Assembly (NCBI RefSeq): GCF_015690355.1
Contig: NZ_JADPRT010000027.1
Coordinates: 1 to 64,000, forward strand
DNA length: 64,000 nt
Origin: Streptacidiphilus fuscans
GTDB taxonomy: Bacteria; Actinomycetota; Actinomycetes; Streptomycetales; Streptomycetaceae
Direction of reading: 5' to 3'
The translations under genes were made by a program, and so were the position numbers. The first letter of the stretch is position 1, and the number at the start of each line of letters is the position of its first letter. The notes beneath the pieces are model-generated. The model saw only the letters and a list, made by a program, of their open reading frames with translations, was not told the DNA's origin and made no database searches. Of this stretch, positions 7,628 through 16,850 are shown one piece after another.

Positions 7628-9082
7628 GTGACCGCGGTGACCACCACCTACGCATTCTGGCTGGCGGGACGGCAGGAGACCGGTCCCGAGACGCACGACG
7701 TGCACCACCCGTACGACGGCAGCGTCGTGGCGAAGGTGAGCATCGCCAGCGAGGCGCAGGTCGAGGAGGCGGTCGCCGCCGCCTACGCCGTCAAGGACGA
7801 GTTCGCCGCGACCCCCGCGTACGTACGCGCGGCCGCGCTGGACCACGTGTCCAAGCGCCTCGCCGAGCGGAGTGAGGAGATCGCGCAGCTGATCACCGCC
7901 GAGAACGGCAAGCCGATCAAGTGGGCCCGTGGCGAGGTCGGCCGTGCCGTCTCCGTCTTCCGCTGGGCCGCCGAGGAGGCGCGCCGGTTCAACAGCGGTG
8001 AGGGCCAGCGGCTGGACACCGACGCCGGCGGCACCGGCCGTCTCGGCATCGTGCGCCGCTTCAACCGCGGCGTCGTGCTCGGCATCGCGCCGTTCAACTT
8101 CCCGCTGAACCTGGTCGCGCACAAGGTCGCCCCGGCCATCGCCGTCGGCGCCCCGATCATCCTCAAGCCGGCCCCGGCCACCCCGCTCTCCGCCCTCGTG
8201 CTCGGCGAGATCCTTGCCGAGACCGATCTGCCGGCCGGTTCCTGGTCCGTGCTGACCGTGCCGAACGACCGGATGCCGGCGCTGGTCCAGGACCCGCGTC
8301 TGCCCGTCATCTCCTTCACCGGCTCCGACAAGGTCGGCTACTCGATCCTCGACTCGGTGCCGCGCAAGCACGTCACCCTGGAGCTGGGCGGCAACGCCGC
8401 AGCCGTCGTGCTCGGTGACTGGAACTCCGAGGCGGACCTGGAGTGGGCCGCGTCCCGTATCGCGACCTTCGCCAACTACCAGGGCGGCCAGTCCTGCATC
8501 TCGGTGCAGCGCGTGATCGCCGACGCGTCGGTCTACGACCAGCTGGTCGAGAAGGTCGTCGCCAAGGTCGGCGCGCAGGTCACCGGTGACCCGACCGACG
8601 ACGCGGTCGACGTGGGCCCGCTGGTCAGCGAGGACGCCGCCAAGCGCGTCGAGTCCTGGGTGGACGAGGCCGTCAACGCGGGCGCCAAGCTGCTCGCCGG
8701 TGGCAAGCGGGACGGTGCCAACTACGCGCCGACCGTCGTCGCCGAGGTGCCGGACGGCGTGACGCTGGCGACCGAGGAGGTCTTCGGCCCGGTCCTGTCG
8801 CTGCAGAAGGTCGACGGTGTGGACGAGGCCTTCGCCGCTGCCAACGACTCGAAGTTCGGCCTGCAGGCGGGCGTCTTCACGCACGACGTGCAGGTGGCCT
8901 TCCGGGCCCACCGCGAGCTGGAGGTCGGCGGCGTCGTGATCGGCGACGCGCCGTCCTACCGCGCGGACCAGATGCCCTACGGCGGCGTCAAGGACTCCGG
9001 CATCGGCCGCGAGGGCGTCGCCTACGCGATGGCCGACTACACCTACGAGCGCGTCCTCGTGCTCACCGGTCTGGCTCTCTGA
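7628..9082 (+). CDS. gabD: NAD(P)-dependent aldehyde dehydrogenase, likely succinate-semialdehyde dehydrogenase
   Basis: 484 residues from GTG 7628 after GGAAGG. Aldehyde dehydrogenase superfamily: general base E252 in LELGGN, nucleophile C290 in GGQSCIS, cofactor block APFNFPLN and EEVFGPV near the end. It would oxidise an aldehyde to its acid in the cytoplasm. The specificity call rests on context: PucR gene immediately upstream and gabT nearby make succinate semialdehyde plausible. Sequence alone does not separate it from other ALDHs such as the methylmalonate-semialdehyde or lactaldehyde types. The 161-bp upstream gap shows no clear promoter. Confidence 0.85.
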   Translation: MTAVTTTYAFWLAGRQETGPETHDVHHPYDGSVVAKVSIASEAQVEEAVAAAYAVKDEFAATPAYVRAAALDHVSKRLAERSEEIAQLITAENGKPIKWARGEVGRAVSVFRWAAEEARRFNSGEGQRLDTDAGGTGRLGIVRRFNRGVVLGIAPFNFPLNLVAHKVAPAIAVGAPIILKPAPATPLSALVLGEILAETDLPAGSWSVLTVPNDRMPALVQDPRLPVISFTGSDKVGYSILDSVPRKHVTLELGGNAAAVVLGDWNSEADLEWAASRIATFANYQGGQSCISVQRVIADASVYDQLVEKVVAKVGAQVTGDPTDDAVDVGPLVSEDAAKRVESWVDEAVNAGAKLLAGGKRDGANYAPTVVAEVPDGVTLATEEVFGPVLSLQKVDGVDEAFAAANDSKFGLQAGVFTHDVQVAFRAHRELEVGGVVIGDAPSYRADQMPYGGVKDSGIGREGVAYAMADYTYERVLVLTGLAL

Positions 9083-9169
9083 GCTCTGTCTCACCCCTGG
9101 TGACCATGGGGGCACACAGCGTACGGTCGGGTCATACTGGCAGGTATCCCACCGTCGAGGTGATGCCCC

Positions 9170-11125
9170 ATGTCCGGCTCCGTCCCCAACGCCGCCCCCA
9201 AGGTCACCGAGCGTGAAGCCCGTCGTGTCGCGGAAGAGGCCCGGGAACAGGACTGGCGAAAGCCCAGCTTCGCCAAGGAACTGTTCCTGGGTCGTTTCCG
9301 TCTGGACCTGATCCACCCCCACCCGCTGCCGGACGAGGCGGCGGAGCGGGAGGGCGGGGAGTTCCTCGCCCGGCTGCGCGACTTCTGCGCGACGAAGATC
9401 GACGGCGCGGTGATCGAGCGCGACGCGCGGATCCCCGACGAGGTGGTCAAGGGCCTGCAGCAGCTGGGTGTCTTCGGGATGAAGATCGACCGCGAGTACG
9501 GCGGGCTCGGCCTCACCCAGGTGCACTACAACCGGGCGCTGACGCTGCTCGGCAGCGTCAGTCCGGCGATAGCGGCGCTGGTCTCCGCCCACCAGTCGAT
9601 CGGCGTGCCGCAGCCGCTCAAGATCTTCGGCACGCCCGAGCAGAAGCGCGCCTTCCTGCCGCGCTGCGCGACCACCGACATCACCGCCTTCCTGCTGACC
9701 GAGCCGGACGTCGGCAGCGACCCGGCCCGCCTGGCCACCACGGCCACGCCCACCGAGGACGGCAGCGGCTACGTCCTCGACGGGGTGAAGCTCTGGACGA
9801 CCAACGGCGTCGTGGCGAGCCTGCTGGTGGTGATGGCACGGGTGCCGAAGTCCGAGGGGCACCGCGGCGGGATCACCGCCTTCGTCGTGGAGACGGAATC
9901 GGCGGGCGTCACGGTGGAGAACCGCAACGCCTTCATGGGGTTGCGCGGGATCGAGAACGGGGTGACCCGCTTCGACGGCGTCCAGGTCCCGGTGGAGAAC
10001 CGGATCGGCCGTGAGGGCGAAGGCCTGAAGATCGCGCTGACCACCCTCAACACCGGCCGCCTCTCGCTGCCCGCGATGTGCGTCGGTGCGGGCAAGTGGT
10101 GTCTGAAGATCGCTCGCGAGTGGTCGGCCGCCCGCGAACAGTGGGGACGGCCGATCGCCGAGCACGAGGCCGTCGCGTCCAAGATCTCCTTCATCGCCGC
10201 GACCACCTTCGCGCTGGAGGCGGTGCTCGAACTGTCCGGTCAGATGGCCGACGAGCAACGCAACGACATCCGGATCGAGGCGGCGCTGGCCAAGCTCTAC
10301 GGCTCGGAGATGGGCTGGCTGATCGCCGACGAACTGGTGCAGATCCGTGGCGGACGCGGCTACGAGACGGCGGCCTCGCTGGCGGCGCGCGGCGAACGCG
10401 CGGTCCCGACCGAGCAGGTGCTGCGCGACATGCGGATCAACCGGATCTTCGAGGGTTCGACCGAGATCATGCATCTGCTGATCGCCCGCGAGGCGGTCGA
10501 CGCGCACCTGAAGGTCGCCGGCGACCTGATCGAGCCTGAGGCGGACCTGCGCCGCAAGGGACGTGCCGCGGCCAAGGCCGGTGCGTTCTACGCCGGTTGG
10601 CTGCCCAAGCTGGTCACCGGACCGGGCCAGGTGCCGACCTCGTACCGCGAGTTCCACCCGTCCGGCTGCCGCGACCTCTCCCCGCACCTGCGGTATGTCG
10701 AGCGCAGCGCACGGAAGTTGGCGCGTTCGACGTTCTACGCCATGTCGCGCTGGCAGGGCCGGATGGAGACCAAGCAGGGCTTCCTGGCCCGGATCGTCGA
10801 CATCGGCGCGGAACTGTTCGCGATGAGCGCGGTCTGCGTCCGCGCCGAACTGCTGCGCACCCGCGACGGTGCGGAGGCAGGCCGGGCGGCGTACGAACTC
10901 GCCGACGTCTTCTGCGCACAGGCGCGGATTCGGACGGACGAACTCTTCGAGCGGCTGTGGACCAACACCGATCGGGACGATCGAACGCTCAGCCGGAAGG
11001 TGATGGCGGGTCGTTATCTCTGGTTGGAGGAAGGCGTGTTGGACCCCTCCGGCGAGGGGCCCTGGATCGCCGACGCCACGCCGGGCCCGGCCCGGCGGGA
11101 GAACGTGCACCGAACGATCGAGTGA
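9170..11125 (+). CDS. acyl-CoA dehydrogenase, large actinobacterial type
   Basis: 651 residues from ATG 9170 (GAGGTG 7 nt upstream). Acyl-CoA dehydrogenase fold: FAD/substrate blocks FLLTEPDVGSDPA and LWTTNG, the RGGRGYE region, and RIFEGSTEI with the likely catalytic Glu at E428. About 200 residues follow the canonical ~430-residue core, as in the long FadE-type enzymes, so this is probably a beta-oxidation enzyme acting on long or unusual acyl-CoAs. It is downstream of gabD with an 87-bp gap, so it may be a separate unit. Substrate unknown. Confidence 0.88.
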   Translation: MSGSVPNAAPKVTEREARRVAEEAREQDWRKPSFAKELFLGRFRLDLIHPHPLPDEAAEREGGEFLARLRDFCATKIDGAVIERDARIPDEVVKGLQQLGVFGMKIDREYGGLGLTQVHYNRALTLLGSVSPAIAALVSAHQSIGVPQPLKIFGTPEQKRAFLPRCATTDITAFLLTEPDVGSDPARLATTATPTEDGSGYVLDGVKLWTTNGVVASLLVVMARVPKSEGHRGGITAFVVETESAGVTVENRNAFMGLRGIENGVTRFDGVQVPVENRIGREGEGLKIALTTLNTGRLSLPAMCVGAGKWCLKIAREWSAAREQWGRPIAEHEAVASKISFIAATTFALEAVLELSGQMADEQRNDIRIEAALAKLYGSEMGWLIADELVQIRGGRGYETAASLAARGERAVPTEQVLRDMRINRIFEGSTEIMHLLIAREAVDAHLKVAGDLIEPEADLRRKGRAAAKAGAFYAGWLPKLVTGPGQVPTSYREFHPSGCRDLSPHLRYVERSARKLARSTFYAMSRWQGRMETKQGFLARIVDIGAELFAMSAVCVRAELLRTRDGAEAGRAAYELADVFCAQARIRTDELFERLWTNTDRDDRTLSRKVMAGRYLWLEEGVLDPSGEGPWIADATPGPARRENVHRTIE

Positions 11126-11220
11126 AGGCGATCAGTTGATCGGTGGAGCAGCAGATCGGCGGATCGGTGATCGGGTGGGTCGGTGGGCCGATCGATCGAC
11201 CGGAAGGCCGGTCCGGCGAC
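11126..11220. repeat. GATCG-rich intergenic block
   Basis: Right after the acyl-CoA dehydrogenase stop, GATC occurs many times in about 90 bases (gatcag, gatcgg several times, cgatcgatcgacc). No fixed period. Similar clusters lie at 3247-3292, 18010-18055 and 20215-20260. The rest of the 301-bp gap to 11426 has an AACATGTT palindrome near 11251 but no gene. Confidence 0.6.
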
Positions 11221-11426
11221 CGCAACGCGAGGGACACCGCTCTCGTTTGTGAACATGTTACGTGAATCCGGGCCACCCCCTGGTCGGCTGACAGGTGCTC
11301 ACCACTACGATGCGCTCTGGCGTGCGATGAATGAGGTCGCCGGGGGATCGCTCGCCGCGAAGCGTGTTTGTGAGGCCGCTGTACGGCCGCTCCCGGCGTG
11401 ACCTATGACGAGGAGCAGGTCCCAAG

Positions 11427-13841
11427 GTGAGCTACCCGCCGTACGGGCAGAACCCGCAGCAGCCGCCCAGGCCGCCGTACGGCGGCCCACCCCAGCCCTA
11501 TCCACAGCAGCCTCCGCAGCAGCAGCCCCCGAACCCCTATAGCCGGCCGCCGCAGCAGCCGCAGCCCTACCCGGGCCAGCAGCCGCCCCAGCAGCCGAAC
11601 CCGTACGGCGGCGGCCAGCAGCCTCCGCCGAATCCGTACGGCGGTCAGCCGCAGCAGCCGCAGAACCCCTACGGCGGCCAGCAGCCACCGCAGCAGCCCC
11701 CGAACCCGTACGGCGGCGGCCAGCAGCCTCCGCAGCAACCGCCCTTCGGCGGCGGCCCCGGCGGACCGGGTGGTCCCGGCGGCCCGTTCGGTCCTTCCGG
11801 CCCCGGCGGACCCAGCGGCTCCGGCGGCTCCGGCGGATCCAACCGCCCGCCCAAGCGGAGCCGCGGCAAGATGCTCATCGGCGCGGGAGTCGCCATCGCC
11901 GTCGTGGCGGTCGGTGGCATTGTCATCGCCTCGTCCCACGGCGGCGGCAGCAGCGACTCCAAGTCCGGCAGCCAGGACGGCACGATGGCCTTCCAGAGCG
12001 GCGACTCCTGGTCGCCGCCGTCGTGGGCCGTCGCGTCCAACGACATCGGCGCGGCCAACCCCAAGACCGTGGTGTCCGGCCAGGTGTGGTTCGCCAAGGC
12101 GTCGCCGGCCAACCTGCAGAGCTACGCCCAGTCCGTCGGTACGCCGGGCGACCCCAAGTACCACCAGTTCCTGACGCCGGACCAGTTCAACACCACCTTT
12201 GCCAACGGTGCGAACTCCGGTGCCGCGGTGACCCAGTGGGTGCAGCAGGCAGGCATGAAGGTCCTGAACAAGGACGCGCAGTCGATCACCGTCTCCACCA
12301 CGATCGGCGAGGTCGAGCAGACGCTCAAGGTCCAGATCCACCGCTTCAAGCACGGGGGCCGGGTCGACATCGCGCCGACCTCGCAGCCGCAGTACCCCTC
12401 CGACGTCGGCAACTACGTCTCCGCCGTCACCGGTCTGACCACCTCCAGCCCGATTCAGACGCCGCACCTGGCGGTGGGCGCCGGTTCCGCCGACTGCAGC
12501 ACCTTCTGGGGGCAGCGCCCCTCCGGCCTGCCCGCGACGTCGGACGGCAGCCCGGTGCAGCAGCAGATGTGCGGGTACACCGCGAGTCAGCTCCGTACCG
12601 CCTACGGTGCGGCGGCCAGCAAGATGACCGGAAAGGGCGTCACCATCGCGGTGGTGGACGCCTACGCGTCGCCGACCATCGTGCAGGACGTGAACCAGTG
12701 GTCCAAGGAGATGGGCCTGCCCCAGCTCACGCCGGGCCAGTTCACGCAGGACGTGCCCGCCGAGTACCCGTCGACGGCGCAGGCCGCCGACGCCTCCGGC
12801 TGGTGGGGCGAGGAGACGCTCGACATCGAGACGGTCCACGCGATCGCGCCGGACGCGAAGATCGTCTACTACGGCGTCCAGGCACCTGACGACCAGTACT
12901 TCTTCGGCGCCTTCCAGAAGATCGTCTCCGGTCACACGGCGAGCATCGTCAGTGACTCCTGGGGTGGTCAGGAGGCGGGCACCGACCCCAACGACTTCAA
13001 CGCCGCCGCGCAGATCTTCCAGCAGGGCGCGATCGAGGGCATCAACTTCAACTTCTCCAGCGGCGACAGCGGCGACTACACCCAGGCGCAGCAGCAGCCG
13101 TCGTCCCAGCCGGCGGTGAGCTTCCCCGCGTCCGACCCCTGGGCGACCGGGGTGGGCGGCACGGCCCTCGGCACCGACCCGGCCGGCAACTACAAGTGGG
13201 AGACGTCCTGGGGCGACGAGTCGTACCCCATCAGCGGCACCTCGTACGGTTCGACCGGCACGTTCCAGGGCGGTGGCGGCGGTGGCAACAGCGCCGTCTT
13301 CCCCGCGCCGCCGTTCCAGTCCGGCATCGTGCCCACCTCGCTGGCGAACATCTCGGGCAAGGCCCAGCGTGAGGTGCCCGACGTGGGGATGCTGGCCGAC
13401 CCGGGGACCGGAATCCTGCTGGGCGAGACCATGGGCAACGCCCAGGCCACGCCCACGGCCGACGGCGGTCAGACGTTCTCCATGTCCGGCGGTCAGTACC
13501 AGCACGGGACGATGGGCGGCACCAGCCTCGCCTGCCCGATGTTCAGCGCGATGGAGGCGCTGGCCATGCAGGAGAGCGGGAGCGCGTTCGGCTTCGCCAA
13601 CCCGGTCCTCTACAAGCTCTCCGGCACGCCGGCCTTCCACGACGTGACGGACTCGCCCGCCGCCCTCGGCGGTCACCACCCCGCCTTCGAGGGTGCGGAC
13701 CAGGCGGGCAACCCCGCCCTCTACCTGATGGCCAAGGACAGCTCGCTGACCGCGGCGCAGGGCTACGACGACGCCACCGGCCTGGGCAGCCCCACGGCCG
13801 ACTTCGTCTCCTGGTTCAAGGCCCATCCGACAGGGCAGTGA
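11427..13841 (+). CDS. membrane-tethered sedolisin (S53) protease with proline/glutamine-rich N-terminus
   Basis: 804 residues from GTG 11427 (AGGAG upstream). Residues 1-145 are low-complexity P/Q/G/Y repeats ending in a basic stretch (RPPKRSRGK). One membrane helix follows at ~148-170, which predicts N-in/C-out topology. Residues ~215-360 are a pro-kumamolisin activation domain (DPKYHQFLTPDQF). The rest is the catalytic domain: E462 and D466 (GEETLDIE), oxyanion Asp D510 (SDSWG) and nucleophile S700 (GGTSLACP). Sedolisins are acid-active endopeptidases that self-process. Family members are usually secreted freely; the cytoplasmic P/Q-rich tail plus anchor is the unusual part. Preceded by a 301-bp spacer and followed by a clear terminator, so it is probably monocistronic. 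Confidence 0.92.
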   Translation: MSYPPYGQNPQQPPRPPYGGPPQPYPQQPPQQQPPNPYSRPPQQPQPYPGQQPPQQPNPYGGGQQPPPNPYGGQPQQPQNPYGGQQPPQQPPNPYGGGQQPPQQPPFGGGPGGPGGPGGPFGPSGPGGPSGSGGSGGSNRPPKRSRGKMLIGAGVAIAVVAVGGIVIASSHGGGSSDSKSGSQDGTMAFQSGDSWSPPSWAVASNDIGAANPKTVVSGQVWFAKASPANLQSYAQSVGTPGDPKYHQFLTPDQFNTTFANGANSGAAVTQWVQQAGMKVLNKDAQSITVSTTIGEVEQTLKVQIHRFKHGGRVDIAPTSQPQYPSDVGNYVSAVTGLTTSSPIQTPHLAVGAGSADCSTFWGQRPSGLPATSDGSPVQQQMCGYTASQLRTAYGAAASKMTGKGVTIAVVDAYASPTIVQDVNQWSKEMGLPQLTPGQFTQDVPAEYPSTAQAADASGWWGEETLDIETVHAIAPDAKIVYYGVQAPDDQYFFGAFQKIVSGHTASIVSDSWGGQEAGTDPNDFNAAAQIFQQGAIEGINFNFSSGDSGDYTQAQQQPSSQPAVSFPASDPWATGVGGTALGTDPAGNYKWETSWGDESYPISGTSYGSTGTFQGGGGGGNSAVFPAPPFQSGIVPTSLANISGKAQREVPDVGMLADPGTGILLGETMGNAQATPTADGGQTFSMSGGQYQHGTMGGTSLACPMFSAMEALAMQESGSAFGFANPVLYKLSGTPAFHDVTDSPAALGGHHPAFEGADQAGNPALYLMAKDSSLTAAQGYDDATGLGSPTADFVSWFKAHPTGQ

Positions 13842-13879
13842 CCCCGCTCCTCCAGAACTGGGGGATGACCGAGCGATGA

Positions 13880-13918
13880 CGCAGACCCGGCCCCGGGCTC
13901 CCGGCGGCCGGGTCTGCG
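13880..13918 (+). terminator. terminator of the sedolisin gene
   Basis: Perfect 12-bp stem CGCAGACCCGGC/GCCGGGTCTGCG 38 bases after the stop, followed by CTTTCTCC. Confidence 0.8.
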
Positions 13919-14000
13919 CTTTCTCCGAGAAAGGCTTTCGCCGAGAACGGCTTTCTCCGAGAACGTCCTCACCGACGGCCGAACGTCCTCACCGACGACC
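13919..14000. repeat. 3 x 16-bp tandem repeat plus a 20-bp repeat
   Basis: CTTTC(T/G)CCGAGAA(A/C)G(G/T) occurs three times in a row (13919-13934, 13935-13950, 13951-13966). A second tandem follows with unit CCTCACCGACGGCCGAACGT (13967-13986) and a truncated second copy (13987-14000). This fills most of the sedolisin-dxr spacer. Confidence 0.85.
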
Positions 14001-14073
14001 ACGTACGCCAAGATCCGGTCAACCCGCCCGGGCCTCGTCCCTGGCGCCGGTCGAGGCACGACACAATGGCGGT

Positions 14074-15306
14074 ATGACACTTCTCGCCGACCCGCACCTG
14101 CGCTTCGAGCCCGCCGTCGCCGACCCGGACGCCCCGCGGGAGCTGGTGATCCTCGGATCCACCGGTTCCATCGGGACCCAGGCCATCGACGTGGTGCTGC
14201 GCAACCCCGACCGGTTCCGCGTGGTCGGGCTCTCCGCGGCGGGCGGGCGCGTGGAGCTGCTGGCCGAGCAGGCGCTGAAGCTGGGCGTCGCGGTGGTCGC
14301 CGTGGCGCGCCCGGAGGCGGCCGAGCCGCTCCGCGCCGCGCTGGCGGCCGGAGCGCCCGCAGGGGCGAAGCTGCCGGAGATCCTGGCCGGTCCGGACGCG
14401 GCGACCGAGCTGGCCGGGATGGAGTGCCACTCGGTGCTCAACGGCATCACCGGTTCCATCGGCCTGGCGCCCACCCTGGCCGCGCTCCGGGCGGGACGCG
14501 TGCTGGTGCTGGCCAACAAGGAGTCGCTGATCGTCGGCGGGCCGCTGGTCAAGGCGGTCGCCAGGCCGGGCCAGATCGTGCCGGTCGACTCCGAGCACGC
14601 CGCGCTCTTCCAGGCGCTGACGGCGGGCTCCCGGCGGGAGGTGCGCAAGCTGGTGGTGACCGCCAGCGGCGGCCCGTTCCGCGGCTGGAGCCGGGAGAAG
14701 CTGGCCGGAGTCACCAAGGAGCAGGCGCTGGCCCACCCGACCTGGGCCATGGGCCCGGTCGTCACGATCAACTCGGCGACCCTGGTCAACAAGGGCTTGG
14801 AGGTCATCGAGGCGCACCTGCTCTACGACATCCCGTTCGAGCGGATCGAGGTCGTGGTCCATCCGCAGTCGATCGTCCACTCGATGGTGGAGTTCACCGA
14901 CGGCTCGACGATGGCGCAGGCCAGCCCGCCCGACATGCGGATGCCGATCTCGCTCGGCATCGGCTGGCCGGACCGCGTCCCCGACGCCGCCCCGGGGTGC
15001 GACTGGACCAAGGCCGCGAGCTGGCAGTTCTTCCCGCTCGACACCGAGGCCTTCCCCTCGGTCGGCTTGGCCCGCGAGGTCGGCCGACTGGGCGGCACCG
15101 CGCCGGCCGTCTTCAACGCCGCCAACGAGGAGTGCGTCGAGGCGTTCCTGCAGGGAAGGCTCGCATTCACAGGCATCGTCGATACCGTGGCGAAGGTCGT
15201 TGCCGAACACGGCACTCCGCAGCAGGGAACCTCGTTGACCGTCGAGGACGTCCTCGCAGCGGAGAGCTGGGCCCGGTCCAGGGCGCAGGCGATCGCCGCC
15301 GGGTGA
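14074..15306 (+). CDS. dxr: 1-deoxy-D-xylulose 5-phosphate reductoisomerase
   Basis: 410 residues from ATG 14074. NADPH-binding GSTGSIG at the N-terminus, ANKESLI, and the metal/substrate block VDSEHAALFQ followed by ASGGPF. It converts DXP to MEP, the committed step of the non-mevalonate isoprenoid pathway; the later MEP-pathway gene ispG lies two genes downstream. The frame is open further upstream, but that part overlaps the tandem repeats and the sedolisin terminator, so ATG 14074 is the sensible start. A hairpin separates it from rasP. Confidence 0.95.
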   Translation: MTLLADPHLRFEPAVADPDAPRELVILGSTGSIGTQAIDVVLRNPDRFRVVGLSAAGGRVELLAEQALKLGVAVVAVARPEAAEPLRAALAAGAPAGAKLPEILAGPDAATELAGMECHSVLNGITGSIGLAPTLAALRAGRVLVLANKESLIVGGPLVKAVARPGQIVPVDSEHAALFQALTAGSRREVRKLVVTASGGPFRGWSREKLAGVTKEQALAHPTWAMGPVVTINSATLVNKGLEVIEAHLLYDIPFERIEVVVHPQSIVHSMVEFTDGSTMAQASPPDMRMPISLGIGWPDRVPDAAPGCDWTKAASWQFFPLDTEAFPSVGLAREVGRLGGTAPAVFNAANEECVEAFLQGRLAFTGIVDTVAKVVAEHGTPQQGTSLTVEDVLAAESWARSRAQAIAAG

Positions 15307-15319
15307 CGGCATGATGTAG

Positions 15320-15351
15320 GGCGTGGCCGGACCGGACGGCGCGGCCACGCC
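15320..15351 (+). terminator. hairpin between dxr and rasP
   Basis: GGCGTGGCCG/CGGCCACGCC, a perfect 10-bp stem with a 12-nt loop, 14 bases after the dxr stop. It may be a terminator or a partial attenuator within a dxr-rasP-ispG transcript. Confidence 0.5.
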
Positions 15352-15373
15352 TGGGCGAGTGACGACACGGGCA

Positions 15374-15405
15374 CGACAGAGGCAGTACCCGACAGAGGCA
15401 GTAGA
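15374..15405. repeat. 2 x 16-bp tandem repeat before rasP
   Basis: CGACAGAGGCAGTA at 15374-15387 and again at 15390-15403, a 16-bp period. It ends about 16 bp before the rasP start, next to its AGGGAG ribosome site. Confidence 0.8.
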
Positions 15406-15420
15406 GGGAGCAGCTGGGCG

Positions 15421-16731
15421 ATGACGACACTGATGACGATCCTGGGCATCGTGGTCTTCGTGCTCGGTCTGCTCTTCTCCATCGCCTGGCACGAACTGGG
15501 CCACCTCACCTGGGCCAAGGTCTTCAAGGTGCGCGTGCCGCAGTACATGGTCGGCTTCGGGCCGACCATCTGGTCGCGCCGCAAGGGGGACACCGAGTAC
15601 GGCGTCAAGGCGATCCCGCTCGGCGGTTACATCCGGATGATCGGCATGTTCCCGCCCGGCGCGGACGGCAAGGTGACCGCCCGCTCGACCTCGCCCTGGC
15701 GCAGCATGATCGAGGACGCCCGCGAGCAGTCCTACGAGGAGATCCAGCCGGGCGACGAGACGCGTCTCTTCTACACGCGCAAGCCGTGGCAGCGGGTCAT
15801 CATCATGTTCTTCGGCCCGTTCATGAACCTGATCCTGGCCTTCGTGCTCTTCCTGGTCGTGCTGATGGGCTTCGGCATCCCGCAGGCCCAGCCGACCATC
15901 TCGCTGGTCGAGAAGTGCGTGGTGGCCACCAACTCGACCGCCGCGCAGACCGGCACCTGCGGCGCGACGGACCCGGAGACCCCCGCCGCGGCGGCCGGGC
16001 TCCGGGCGGGTGACAAGATCACCAGCTTCGACGGGGTCACCGTCACCAGCTACGACCAGTTGCAGAACCAGATCCGGCAGCACCCGGACGACCAGGTGAC
16101 GCTCGGGATCGAACGAAACGGTCAGTCGCTCACCAAGACCGTCAAGCTGACCACCAACACGCTTCAGGCGATCGACTCGAACGGCAACCCGACCGAAGGA
16201 ACGGTCAAGGCCGGCTTCCTCGGGATCGCGCCGATCACGCCCACCGTCCAGCTCGGCATCGGCCAGAGCCTGGACCAGATGGGCAGCATGGCGAGCCAGG
16301 GCGTCTCCTCGATCGTGGCGCTGCCGTCGAAGATCCCCTCGCTCTGGGGCGCGGCCTTCGAGGGCAAGCAGCGCTCGCTGGACTCGCCGGTCGGTGTCAT
16401 CGGCGTGGCCCGGGTCGGTGGCGACGTGCTGGCCATGCACGCTCCAGCCAGCGCGCGGATCGCGACCATGCTGCAGCTGCTCGCGGGCCTGAACCTCTCC
16501 CTCTTCCTGCTGAACATGCTGCCGCTGCTGCCGCTGGACGGCGGGCACATCGCCGGCGCGCTCTGGGAGGCGGTGCGCCGCCGCGCGGCCGCACTGTTCA
16601 AGCGCCCGGACCCGGGCCCGTTCGACGTGGCCAAGCTGATGCCGGTGGCCTACGTGGTGGCGGGAATCTTCCTCTGCTTCACCGTCCTGGTGATGATCGC
16701 GGACGTGGTCAACCCGGTCCACGTGGGCTGA
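15421..16731 (+). CDS. rasP: site-2 intramembrane metalloprotease (RseP/RasP family)
   Basis: 436 residues. M50 zinc protease: H24-E25-x2-H28 (HELGH) within the first membrane helix, a central PDZ-type domain (residues ~170-270, starting AAAAGLRAGDKITSFDG in part), and the second zinc motif LPLDGGH (D373) in a late helix. It cleaves membrane proteins inside the bilayer, for example anti-sigma factors and signal-peptide remnants. The dxr-rasP-ispG order is common in actinobacteria and in many other bacteria. The insert between the first two membrane segments (residues ~75-120) is rich in charged residues. Confidence 0.93.
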   Translation: MTTLMTILGIVVFVLGLLFSIAWHELGHLTWAKVFKVRVPQYMVGFGPTIWSRRKGDTEYGVKAIPLGGYIRMIGMFPPGADGKVTARSTSPWRSMIEDAREQSYEEIQPGDETRLFYTRKPWQRVIIMFFGPFMNLILAFVLFLVVLMGFGIPQAQPTISLVEKCVVATNSTAAQTGTCGATDPETPAAAAGLRAGDKITSFDGVTVTSYDQLQNQIRQHPDDQVTLGIERNGQSLTKTVKLTTNTLQAIDSNGNPTEGTVKAGFLGIAPITPTVQLGIGQSLDQMGSMASQGVSSIVALPSKIPSLWGAAFEGKQRSLDSPVGVIGVARVGGDVLAMHAPASARIATMLQLLAGLNLSLFLLNMLPLLPLDGGHIAGALWEAVRRRAAALFKRPDPGPFDVAKLMPVAYVVAGIFLCFTVLVMIADVVNPVHVG

Positions 16732-16850
16732 ACCGGAGCGGTCACTTCGGTCGGGTACCGTTGGCCTGGGTGCGCCACCGACAAACCGCGCGCCCGGCTT
16801 GCCCGGAGCGCCCGGGTGGCCCTCGCCGCACCTTGGGGATTACGCAAGCA

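Noticed and set aside
7367..11110. 1247-residue minus-strand open frame
   Set aside because: Antisense to pucR, gabD and the acyl-CoA dehydrogenase, all with clear motifs; no ribosome site or recognisable domain.
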